Source of the DNA: Mugil cephalus
Taxonomy: Eukaryota > Chordata > Actinopteri > Mugiliformes > Mugilidae
Length of the DNA: 64,000 nucleotides
Direction of reading: 5' to 3'
NCBI RefSeq assembly: GCF_022458985.1
Contig: NC_061771.1
Span: 15,043,001-15,107,000 of the forward strand
The notes under the pieces are model-generated. The model searched no databases. It worked only from the letters and a program-made list of their open reading frames with translations, and was not told the origin of the DNA. The position numbers and the translations under genes are program-made. This document shows, piece by piece, positions 28,401 through 40,200 of the stretch (the first letter of the stretch is position 1; each line of letters begins with the position of its first letter).

Positions 28401-30014
28401 TTCCTTCTATTTGAACATGGGCTGTTGTTCCTCCCATTCACTCCTGTGTTTGTGGATTTACCTGGCATATTTGGCACCGGATAACTCTCCAGTAACAGGC
28501 TTTCGGAAAGTTATCTTAAAGTTTCCAAGCTCCTCCGAGGAACCAGTGATGGAAGCAAGGCGACTTCTCTCCTCCACATGAGCCTGCAGCGAACCCTGTG
28601 TGTCTGCGGCTGTATAAAACATCAGAGAGATAACTGGTGCCTGGGGTGCAGAGCTCTGGTGGGTAAAAACAAAAAATATCAGCATCCTATATACATGTAT
28701 GCTCCACCACACAAAATACAATTTCTGCATATGCAGTAAATCAGAAAAAAACACAGTTGCGACTCACATGCTGTTTGGCTGTGACCCTCCAGGTCCAGTC
28801 TCCTCCATTATCGCCTCCCATCCTCTTCACGAACTCTGTGGTTAGTGTGAAGTCATTGTCTCGGATTTCTTGGACTCCAAAGTTAATTCCATCATGCATC
28901 ATCCAGCCGTAGCCTTGCAAATGATCGCCCTGCTCACAAGTGTGCCTTAGATTCACATCCAAGTCTGAAAACTGACGCATCCACATCATGCCTGAGAAGA
29001 TATGATGAAAGAAAACAATCGAAGCTGTAAACATGGAAGAAAAACAAAGAGAATAACTGACAAAATTATGCTCCAAATATCGCAGCAAATTACTTGTCGA
29101 CAATTTTGGAAAAAGGGGAATATTCTGAACTCCTGCGCTGCAAGGCACAGCAGTGGATATTGCCACATACTACTTCAAAATGTAGTGCACATCAAGCTGG
29201 CAACTAATTAACAGCAGTGCTCATCGAGGCTAAACAACATCAGCAGGTGTGGCTTTAATTGACTTAAGTTTGACAAATACCTGGACTATTTTCTCACCCT
29301 GTCGCTGTTCAAGGGGAATTTAACAAAACATTGGATAAATAAAAGAAAGAAAACATTTGCAGTAGTAGTAGAGTAAAAGATTAAATGATGAAGTAACAGC
29401 TGTTACGGTTTATCCTGTGTATTAAAGAATGTGAATGTAAAATAACTGTATTTTTTTGTATATTATGAATACTGCTCCACATCACATGTACCTGGGGCCA
29501 TCAAATCAATGTTAAACTAATGCTGATAGTGATACATATATATATATATATTTAGTCATAACCATATATGTATATGATTTTGTCCAATCCTACTAAAATC
29601 GCATGTTAACTCCCATTGGCTCAGTATTGTAGAACATGTCAGTGTCACCCATTCGATGACTAACCTACCTGTCACAACAGACCTCGGACTTCTTGTTTTC
29701 ATCCCAAAGTAGACCTGAGGCCTGTAAGAGCCCCAGAACCTGTCTGGGGAAACCTTGGCACTGCTGCTATTGGCATCGAGGACACGATGCGACGGGTGAA
29801 GTGTCACAACCCGCTTGGCCAGACTGGATCGCATGTAGAGGGCATAAAAGAACCAGATGAGGCTGAATATGCAGAGGCCGATGGAGATGTTGATGAACAC
29901 TTTTCCAATATCCACTTTCTTTTTCTTCTCCTTGCGGTGAAATGCAGGGGGCTTCTCATCTTTCCTCGGAGGGGGACCAGCGTCCCCCGTCACCCTCTTC
30001 CTCTGCCTGCCCAT
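25447..30014 (-). CDS. mogs: Mannosyl-oligosaccharide glucosidase (ER glucosidase I, GH63), 844 aa
   Basis: Four coding exons on the minus strand: 29669-30014, 28768-28991, 28462-28655 and 25447-27217. Splice phases are 1, 0 and 2, and all introns are GT-AG. The 844 residues compare with about 837 in human MOGS. The enzyme removes the outermost alpha-1,2 glucose from Glc3Man9GlcNAc2 on new glycoproteins in the ER lumen, the first N-glycan trimming step. A basic cytosolic tail (residues 1-36) precedes one signal-anchor helix (about 37-61), giving type II topology. The family motif [20 protein letters not shown] lies at 91-110. GH63 core motifs follow: FLWDEGFH near 437-444, [11 protein letters not shown] near 477-487 and IWEQYN near 812-817. 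The conserved acidic residues of the active site lie in the last two. The start has 15 nt of leader in the same exon, after a 3' splice site. No inactivating change was seen. Confidence 0.97.
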
Positions 30015-31371
30015 CCTGCCCTTCTGAAGCTGGGGAGAAGAAGAATGTTTGTCAAGCAGGGCTTTGTCATTTACTTATCAAAGAAGAAATGTGTTTATTT
30101 CAGATGAGTAAATGAGTTATTCTTGGTCAAAGATCGAGGGGCATATTGAAATACAACTCTGGATTTTGTTCAAAATATGATGCAAATGTTTGTAATTTGT
30201 CAAAACACAGCTGAGATCTGATAATTTACCACTTGAAACTAGACAGGATGTCACCTTAAAAGGCATCGAACCATCAGCTGAAGGTGGAATGCAACTTAGT
30301 TACATCACATCCACAGGTATAGATAAAACATATATACATATGTAAAATAAAACACCTCTCCCCACACTGTGGGACAGAAGCATGTAGCTTAGCCTGAATG
30401 ATCCTAGGTTTTTGAGGCTGACACACATATTGACACATCATCACTTTCTGGTGGACAAAGTAAATTCAACTGCAAGTTCATCAGATACACTAGTGAAAAC
30501 AAGTGCACTAAATCTTAGCTTTGTGAAGATCAATGTATTCAGCACATTAAAATAACTGAAAAAGATGTTGTTGTCCCCCTGTGAAGGCTCTTTATTTAGG
30601 AGGCTGTGGTTTGTAGTACTGCTTAACTGTTTCATGTTGTACTGACACGTGTTTCAAATATTTTGACAACCCCATTTTAGTCACTGGGCCTGACCTCATA
30701 ACAGAAACACATTTGTGTTGAATTCAGTGTTTAATAAGAGTTTAACAGCACCACATATTTAATACATCCTGAATTAGCATATACGATGCACTGTTTAAAC
30801 ATAAACTGAACACTACAAGGAGGAATTTCTTGCACAACTGGTACATTAAAATGTAGTAGCTTTTAATGGTGTGCCTAAGGTTTTTTATTTGGAGGAGGCG
30901 CTTTAATTTTATTTGCCACACATAACGTGCAATTAAATTTAACTGAATACGTCCTTCGTATAATTACCTAGTTCTTAAGACACGTTACACACAAGCACCA
31001 CAGACACAAGTGCACGACACGTCAGGCTAAAAAAAAAAAAAAAAGCACTCATGCTAACGTCAACCTCGCTCGGTCTGTGACGGCTGAACAGGTGTTGTTA
31101 CGTCCACACTAATCAGCCCATATGCAATTTAATCAGCTTTAATCACCTGCACCTGTTTAACCCGGGGAACTGGTGTCTCGCCCCTACAACCAAAGGGTTG
31201 CAGCGGAGTCTGGCAGGTTGCTCCCTCCTCGCTACTCTCGTGACGCTAGCGCTACTTTTGACGACAACAACCGGCCGTGGCGACACTAATTGGCTTTAAT
31301 TCTATAATGGCCGAGAAAAGACGAGGCCTGTTCGCAGTTCCAGTTCAAAGTCCATTGATCAAAATGCTTAC

Positions 31372-31510
31372 CAACGTGTGAACCACCCGGACTCTCAGCT
31401 GCTCATTATAGGTCGCTAGCTAAACTCGTGAGCCACTTCCTGGTTCCTACCCGCTCGCGCTGATGACGTGTCCGCGGCTCCATCGCGAACGGAGCTGATG
31501 TCATCATCAG
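31372..31510 (-). promoter_or_regulatory. mogs non-coding first exon and promoter
   Basis: On the minus strand a good donor GTAAGC begins at 31371, ending an exon at 31372. The matching acceptor TTCTCCCCAG lies just before 30029, so the leader is split by an intron of about 1.3 kb and the ATG sits 15 nt into exon 2. Upstream near 31430-31510 the DNA becomes GC-richer and holds an ETS-like GGAAGTG and a GACACGTCATC element without a TATA box. This fits a housekeeping promoter. The transcription start is inferred. Confidence 0.6.
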
Positions 31511-31596
31511 CCTTATCGCGTGTTTCTAAAAGTTTAAATTGACATTAAAATACGACAGCGCAAAGCGAGATGTGTAATTTTATATATATTTATTTA

Positions 31597-31599
31597 TAC

Positions 31600-31640
<41 letters not shown>
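31597..31640. repeat. TA dinucleotide microsatellite
   Basis: A run of TA units, slightly interrupted at its left edge (tacatatacatata), between the mogs promoter and a MITE. Confidence 0.9.
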
Positions 31641-31643
<3 letters not shown>

Positions 31644-31689
31644 CAGAAATTGTTGTTTAGGGCAGGGTGTTGCGATTTTGAGGATCTAA

Positions 31690-32873
31690 AATGAACCCCC
31701 TTTTGTTTGGTATGCGTTTTTAATTTCTCAAGGTATTTGGCATTAGTTGGAGAAGTATAAAAACTAAGAATCACCTTTGAACATCTTGATCCTCTTTGAA
31801 TTATTTATTTATATTATAATAAAGTTACCCGTGTGTGTCAAAAGATAAAATAGTTTAATACCTGAACATCTCTGTGCAAAGACAAACTTGCAACAATGAA
31901 GTCCCAGTCTGCAAACGAGTACTTGCTAATTAGATAAGAGATTAGATTAGAGTCTTTATTGTCATTGCACGGTAGCATATAACAATATACATTGCACAAC
32001 GAAATTGAGGTACAGCTCTCCCGTCAGTGCAAAAGATAAATATTCAATAAATAATTAAACTAGACAAGGCATGTACAACAAACAAACTAAAAAGGACACT
32101 ATATTAATATACTATACTATATAAATATTGCACTTAGAATGTAAACAGGGCTGTATAATATTGCACTTGTTTGGGGAAAAGGAAAAAACTTATTGCACAG
32201 TCATTATTTTCATGAAAGTGAAACACTGTGGCTCAAATGACATGATTGTGTCAGCTGTTTTTGTTCAGCAGGGTTATGGCCTTGTTGTAGAAACTGTCCC
32301 TCAGTCTGTTTGTCCTTGTCTGGTAGAGGGCAGGAGCTGGAACAACCGGTGTCCTGGGTGTGAAATGTCTTTCAGGATGCTACGTGCCTTCCTCAGGCAG
32401 CGGGTGCTGTAGAGGTCCTGTAGGGAGGGGAGAGGGTGGCCGATGATCTTCTGGACCGTGTTAATGACCCTTTGTAGTGCCTTCCTATGCGCCATGGTGC
32501 AGCTGGAAAACCAAATACATAAACAGTATGTCAGCACACTCTCAATGAAGCAGCGAATTAGCGACGTTGTAGCTCGTTGCTATTGATAAAATGTGTTAAA
32601 TTTCCGCGTCATATCAAACTACAAACATTAATAAGCATAAATAAGTTTTAACCGTAAAATATGATGAGGATTTGTACCTCGTCTGTAAAATGAATCCGAT
32701 GAAATGTACACTTTGTTTTTACATTGAGTAATATATTGACCCTTTGCTACCACTAGATGGAAGACTAAAGCGTCCACTAATGAGGACAGAGGGTTTAAAT
32801 GAAGCAGAATAAGCTGCAATAAAACCTATAACTAAATGTCCTCATATGAGGAAGCAGGGTCTCAGGAGGTTAA
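31690..32873 (-). mobile_element. TTAA-flanked MITE, copy 2, interrupted by a LINE
   Basis: The right end reads GGGTCTCAGGAGGTTAA (32857-32873) with the internal palindrome GTCCTCATATGAGGAA at 32838-32853. In reverse complement this matches the start of copies 1 and 3. The body from 32553 to 32873 matches one part of copy 3 (the CAAGCTACAG region). The stretch 31690-31933 matches the rest, including a near match to copy 3 around AAATACCTCAGAGAAATTAA. The two halves are separated by the LINE fragment. The left terminal repeat is decayed, so that boundary is approximate. Confidence 0.75.
31934..32552 (-). mobile_element. 5'-truncated LINE 3' fragment inserted in the MITE
   Basis: On the minus strand this carries the C-terminal end of a LINE reverse-transcriptase protein (frame 32301-32537), with the words QRVINTVQKIIG, SLQDLYSTRCLRKA and HPGHRLFQLLPS. 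A 3' tail follows that ends in AATAAAGACTC-type sequence common to a fish LINE family. Flanking GCTAATTAG (31925-31933) and GCGAATTAG (32553-32561) look like a 9-bp target-site duplication with one mismatch. The clade is probably L2/CR1-like, but I cannot assign it firmly. Confidence 0.8.
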
Positions 32874-33499
32874 AATTAGATGCCTGCATTAAAAAAATAT
32901 TTTAAGTGGACAGCTGCATTCATCAATATGAGATTTGAGCAAGTTTACAAATGGTAAACATTTAACGTAGTTTTCCCCTGCTGCTTATTTACATTACAAA
33001 TCAATAACCTACAGAGAGCTTTGGGAAAGAAACATTTCCAACTTTGGCCTCCAATCGCTCCATTGCATCACTCTAATCAATTATTTAATGACTGGAAAAG
33101 GGACGAATCACAACTGATGATCACAACTACAACCTGGGGCTCATGTAGGTACTCTGCCTGCCCAGGCACTTCCTTTTCATTACACATTCATCCACACAGC
33201 TGTAATTAAACAACAACAATAAAATGCAGAAACTTGAATTTGTTGCCTTTTTAATGAATGAAATATATTTATCATAACTTTGGTCAACATGTAAAACTGT
33301 TACACTGGAGCAGAATAACAAACTGTCTTCCAAGAGAAACGGAGGTTGCCTTTTCACAAGCAGATAACAATTTCCAGAAGCTCTCTACAGCAGGTTTGGC
33401 TTCATGTCCAGAAATCAAACTGCTGACCATGTGCAGACACATTCACAAGAGTGTTCAAAATATTGCTTGTTTGATTACCATTATACACAAACCCTCTTA

Positions 33500-34284
33500 A
33501 TTTATTTAGATTTTTTTTAGAAATGGCTCCCCAAGAATGCTGGCCCTAATGCAAATCCCAAACAAACACCCAAACAGTGCCCTAACACCTTGACTGCTGC
33601 TGCTTTACAAAGTAAACAATTGGCATGAGTGACCAATATTCAAAGAAAAAAAAAAAGCGCCATTTATCAAGTATCAATTGAACCACTTGAATTGAAAGTT
33701 ACAAGGCATGGATCAAATTGTTTGCAGCGGAAGATAAAGCGGTTTAGATCCTTATTGTCGAGCTACATTGTTAAGTGCTCACTGAGTGTAGAGGATGCTC
33801 CGTCATTTAAGTGCTTTTTGCCCAAAGAAGACAGAGACATGTAAACAGGCGAAACAAAGCAAGAGACAAAAAAAAATTAAACAATTTATCCCCCACAAAA
33901 CTCATCCTGTCCACTTGTCTTTCTGCCACTCTGACTTTCTGAAATAATCTCGACAAACAGGTTGCAAAGACTGAGGCAAGGGGGTCGCATCAACCCCAGA
34001 AATACACAATATCTTCTTCTTCAAAAAAAACAAATAAAACAATTGTCAAAGACAGTGACTAACAGGATGAAGGTAACTGAACGCCGAGGTCACTCCTCAG
34101 TTTGCTTTCACCGAACGTCAACGCTGGTTTGTGTGATGACAACATTATCAGGAGAGGGACAAGGAAACTTTAGACTGCGGGCATGTCCAGTTTCAGGGAG
34201 ACATGCTGAAGCAGAAACAGGGTCCGAGAACCGGTGGACACCTCCTCCTCCTCCTCCTTCTCGTGATGCTCTTCCTCTTGTGGA
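33500..34284 (-). other. Probable 3' UTR of pdcd4
   Basis: AT-rich minus-strand sequence after the pdcd4 stop codon. A candidate AATAAA lies at 33501-33506 (TTTATT on the plus strand). The true end is unknown. Confidence 0.4.
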
Positions 34285-37200
34285 TTAGTTCTTGATCAAC
34301 CCTCCGTCTCCTTCACTTACAAAGCGCTTCCGCCCTCTAGTGGAGAAAGTTTGAGATATGTTAGAATAAATGGTGAGCGTGTCACTACACTAAGACTAGG
34401 TACATTTCATTCTATAATATATTAAAAAATATATATATCAAGATCCAACGTTGAACTAATTTTACTGATTAGTATACCAAACAGCTCAAACAGAGGCCAA
34501 CTGAAAGTCTGATTTGTATCTAGACCAAATATTTGCAACTGAGCACACGGCAAGTGACCTGGACACTTCTGTGCATCTTCTGATGAACTGGTTTCTTAAG
34601 CTCAACAGCCAATTAAAGTAATCTCTCTCACAATTAGGTGCCGTAAGAAGATAAACATGCTTACTGGAATGAAAAGCCACAGACAGGAGCCGTGTTATAT
34701 ACGTACGACTCTATAGTAGGACTGGGTGACTGAGACCAAAAAGTCATATCTTAAATTTTCCCCCCTCACAAAACGATATTAATCTCGATATATATAGACA
34801 ATCTGAAGTCAACGCTAAGAAGCTAAACAGACGTTATTAACAGTCTGCTTTGCACTTGTATGAAAAACTGCTATAAAACTTATTTGGTACATATGATAGT
34901 CCACTGCTTTAGAAATATTCACACACTTCTCACGCATTCTCTCTTGCATTCTTTTTCATGGGAAACAGCATCAGGGGTATGAGTTCAGCAACATGGTTTA
35001 TTCCGGGGGAAGGACGCTGGAACGGCTTTCTGGTCTGGGTCCCAGCTCACAGTTTAACACACATTTTGTAATGATTTTTACAGCACTGCTATAGTGAGGA
35101 GTGGAGAAGGAAAGCTGTGCTCGCACTTTTATAACTTGTTTTTGGCCCTCTCTACGGGATACATTCTTCCGCTGCTCATTTTTAAACTTTAAAAACAAAC
35201 CTCTACCCAAATGACTCTGCTCCTAGAGTGGCACAACATAAATATAAGAACCAAGTAGACACATTGACACACCAATTTTGGACATGTCCCAATCTCTACT
35301 CATTTTGGTCCTCTGTATTTGATTTCTATTCAAAGGCATTTAATAGACAGTGGGAACCCTGTCCCCTGGTGGCCATTCTGGGGTCTGCTGGTAATGCCGC
35401 TCAGCACCCTAATAGCACAAAATTGCCCGTAACAAAAAGACATATCTTACGACATTGGAAGTGAGATGCTGTACCTACATTTGAGATGTGTCTGAGGGAA
35501 ATCAGTGAGATACTGTGTCTAATTCAAGCAAAATACAAGCTTTTGGTAGAATATGGGAACTTATTAAAACCTCTTCCATCCAGCACAAGCTTACATTTTC
35601 TATTTTTTAACCCTAACCCTTTTTTCTCTTCTTTCTATGTTATTATTTGCTTTATTTTTATTTTTCTACCCTATACTGTCCAAAAGCTAATGTATGTCTT
35701 ACACAACGTAAGTCATCTTCAAGAATAAAAAAAAAAGATGTCCAGTTGCCTTCTGCTAAAGAGCTTAGGATATTTAAAAAGATAAATAAATAAACAAAAA
35801 GTGGTTAACTCCCAACTAACCTGGAGGGACAGGCATCTCTCAGCTGTTTGGTGATGACAGACTCCTGGTAGCAGAGGTCCACAAAGGCCTCCATGATGGA
35901 GTGGGCATGTGGCACATCGAGGCTGATCTCTGGGAGCTCATCATAGACACGCTGGAAACCCTGCAAGAAAACGACATATAAACATGAGCAGCATAATGGG
36001 ACGATGTTCGTCAGTGGGTTTTTAAAAATGACCTTAATGTGGGAAAAAAAAAAAAAAAAAAAAAAAAAGTAGCTAACCCTGTTCATCTGGTCCACAGTGA
36101 TGAGGCCTGTTTTCCAGAAGGACTGCAGCAGCTTCATCATCATGTGACTGGCAGTGTCCCCCTTCGACTCCAGCACCATCACTACAGCCTGAGAGACGAC
36201 ACGATGTGTGAGAAACATGCCCCTCACTCAAACGGCTTCAATTAATCAGTGCAAAAAATAAGATATGAGCAGAATCAAAATCTGCAAAGAATGTTTTTTT
36301 ATTATTTTCAGTGACATGTCAGTTGAGCATTGAACCACATGATGGCAGTGTTGAGGTAATTACCACCGGTCGCGTTTACATCACATACATAGGTGCAACA
36401 CTTAACCACAATGGATAAAATAAACCTTTTTTTATGTTTATGTGTAAGAACAAAACGCCATGTTCAGTAGAGTGTGTTTTTTTAAAACTAATAAAACACA
36501 TGGTACAAATTTATCACTTCATATTAATATAGTAGCAGTTTAGACTGCAACATGTTTATCCCCAGGCTAATTGCAAACAGAAACCCCACAATAACAAGGC
36601 TGTATTTGTCAAATGTGTGTACATTAGAAATTTGTGAACCAACAATCTGTATATAATTACATAACGGACTAATTGATTTGGGCCGAGCTTTGCAAACTGG
36701 TGTACAGCAACTGTGAGAGTCACTGCCAAACACACAATGTCCTTGGCTTAAAACACAAATGGCTCTGCACAGTCACAGCAGAGATTTGTTTCACGTTTAC
36801 TCTTCGGTTTACTTTTCCTAGACACTAATGTGTGAAGAACATGTGGAAGTCCAGAATCTATATCTATGAACAGATGGACACTGATTCTTTAATACCTCAT
36901 AGACCAGCTCATGGTGGAAGTGAGGGACTTCCAGGTCCCGCAGACAGTGCTCTGCCTCCGACACATCTCCTGATATCAGGTACTCCTTGAGCAGAAGGTT
37001 CATCTGGAACGACAAAAATTTGTGCATCAAACACAACTGGCCACAAGAGTGGACAGAAACTAAAATTTGAGGAAGTCAAGTGAGCCACTGATGATGATGC
37101 ATATGTGAATAATAAACAGAGTAGTGTGGTGCTCCATACAAGTTTATTTTGACCATGTTCCACCTGCTGGTCCTTCGTACCTGGAAGGTTTTATCAGAAA

Positions 37201-40200
37201 ATGTGCATTCAGTTATAGTCTAAATTACTCAGAAAAGCTTTTCATTTATTGATGGGGGAGGGGGGGGGCAAAGAAGGTCTTGTTTGTGCTGATACTACCT
37301 TGTACTACAAGCTACGGATCCTGTAGCCACACTAACCAGCTTAACTGTCTGGTGTGGTGACAGCAAAGAGCGACTGTTCATCAGAACAACAATGGTTGAA
37401 GACAGAATAGAGGGTGATGGACATGTGATTCATCCAATCCCTTGACAAACATCTTTTGAGTGTCTCTGCCTCTTTTCAAATAGCCTCCAAAAGCGACGCC
37501 TCCAATGGTTCTGTAACAAACCATCTAGCAAACTCGGCTTTTATCAGAAACAAGTCTTTTTTCAGACCACTACCACCTCACCGAATGATTTGCATCAAGC
37601 TACAGTATATTAAACCCGTAATGACCTGGCTTGATCAAGAAATAAAACCTGACGCACACCCGACGTCTGACATCCCTGGTAACTGGGCTTGTTTTTTTTG
37701 TTTTTTTTTTATTAAATCAAGCTCGGTTGTGTCACTCGCTTCTAAGCTGCACGTACATCAACAAGCTCTGTTGTACTTTACTTATTTATGGAGCAATTAG
37801 TCATACCACTAGAGATCTGATAGAGCGTGATTGATGCAAGATGCTCAAAAAACACTGTGTGAGCGGGACCAACGCTTCTGACTCAGCTCTGGGCCCAATT
37901 CACTCAGCTGGAGGGGAGGGGGAGGGTGGAGCAGAGAGAGACGCGACAGGAACAAGAACGGTCATGAGGGAGATGACGAAAATTTAAGGATGAAAAGAGG
38001 TTCCAGCAATACAGACATGAGAGGGAGAGCTGTGAGGACTTGCGCGTCCTGCAGGAGACTATACTTTCTCTTAAGCTGCTCACAATAGGGCAGGAAATGC
38101 AGTGTGACTGAGCCCACGCCGACACTCCTTTTAAAGAGCACAAATGCAACTTGCATACTTCTCCACACCCATAAACACGGGGAGTGTGTCGTCTGCATTT
38201 CAGTTCGGTTGAAAGTTGTTGTGTGTGTTTGTGTTGGCCCCTCCTGTGCAATTCCCACTTCTCAGGGGAGAAAAAGGCTCTGCTGACAAAGCAACATAGC
38301 AGAGGTCTGGCCCGCAGCGCTTTTCCCAGCATGCATTTTTGCCTTCTGTTTATATTACATAATCTCAAGCTGACAGAGCTTGTCAATACAAACTATCACT
38401 TACTAAAAGCATTTCAAATGAGCTCCTCTGATATACCCCACCAGTTTGGTCCGTGCATACCTCTTTGACGAGATGTTTGACAGGTCTCAGGCCTCCACCA
38501 ACACCCCACACGTTATCCAGACGAACCATCTTCCTCTTCATGGTGAGCAGAACTGCGGCACGGTCTAAAGCCACTCTGGGAAAACAATAACACAAGATCA
38601 ATTTTTTTTCTTAGGCAATTTGATACTAAACACCTGCAGATAGCAGATAGTACTGCCTGGTCTGACATTTACTAAGGCCTTCATTAATATTGTAAATGTG
38701 TCCATTCACATAGATATTTGACAAAAATAGTTGTGCAAGAAAGAAATGCCTGCATCCAAGCTGCTCCTTAGGGATTTCTTTAACTTTTTCAAACCTCCAG
38801 TGCGTGTGTTGCTTTACTGCATCGCTGGAGTAAACTAAATGTATTGAGTTGAGCGATTCCTGCTGAATTTGGTTCTATCTATGGGTCACGGGAGATAACA
38901 GAGGGTGGCAGCAAACAACATGTCCCTGGCAGCAGAGCGAGCAAGTGAGTGGCTGTGGCTAAGGAGGAAACATACTAGCTGGGGAGGGTGCTAAAGGTAA
39001 AGCTAGCTGAGTGGTTTTAGTAGCTGGTAGTAGGGCTACACATATCTCTGGGTTAAAAGTCACACGATTGTGTGGGTGCAGCATGGAGGGGGGGTGACTC
39101 CACTGTTAAGCCTTCTTGAGTTGTCATGGGCCCGACTTAACGAAACATCAGTGAAGGGAGGCGCCCACTTGAAAACCCCAATGATGTGCTGCATACTGCC
39201 TACTGCTGTTGGCTAGGCTAGTTAGCTGGTGTCTTCTCATTGGTTGCTAGCTGACTCAGGCTAGCTTCCTGGTCATTTTTTCAGTTGGACTGTCCTGTCC
39301 TGCTCCTCCTCCTCTACGTCTCTCGCTTCATTAGCTACACCTACAGGTTTTGCTTTGCTGCTGGTTGAAGCGTTTCTCTTTGTGCAATTTTCTTTGCAGA
39401 ACAAAGGAGGGCAGGGTTAAGTTGTTAATTGTCCGTGAATGGCGTCGCCCCATCAGACGGATTAAGATAGGTACACAGTTTACATGAAGAGAGAAAAAAA
39501 ACTCTAAAATAGATTTATTATTTAGTATATCTGAGCAACCGTCCCAAGTAAAGTCTGTATCAGTTCGTATTGCATGCAGCTCTACTACTACTAGTCATAA
39601 AATGTTCACATTGCACTGTAAATGGATGCTTTTGTTTTCTACACTGCATAAATGTTCAGCACAAAGTAAGATAAGATGACGTAGAACAAAGCATGAGACT
39701 TGGTTCTTAGCTATCAGATCGAGGCATCCACCAATGTTAACTTCAGCTCTGCTCGTGTCGGCCCACCTGGCATGCTCACAGTCCACTTTGCCCTTGTAAC
39801 AGTCCAGGAACGACATGGGGAGGACGTGGTCGGCTATGGCTCTGGCAATGAACTGACCCAACATCTGAGGGAAAAGAAACATCTTTCAACACATGAAAGC
39901 GTCTTCATAGATAGTGCTTTTATAAATCCATCACTGTGTGACATTACAGACTTGAAAAAGTCACATTTCCTTTGAACAATTACAAAAATAATCCCACTGA
40001 ATTGATAAAATCTCAGTTATTAGATTAGCACAGTGGTTGTCAAACTGTGAAAAGGAAAAACCAATGAATCTTTCATGCGAGATAAGCTCAGTCGTGCCTC
40101 TCCACCCTCATGGGCACACGATGCAATTATAGATGTGCAGCTCTGACTGCTACTTTCCCTCCCACTCTACCTGTGGAGCCTCTGGTGTGTCCAAGATGAG

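Noticed and set aside
33500-34284. Conserved miR-21 site in the pdcd4 3' UTR
   Set aside because: Human PDCD4 is a miR-21 target. I looked for AGCTTAT on the plus strand in the proximal 3' UTR and did not see it. A site farther downstream or a non-canonical one cannot be excluded.
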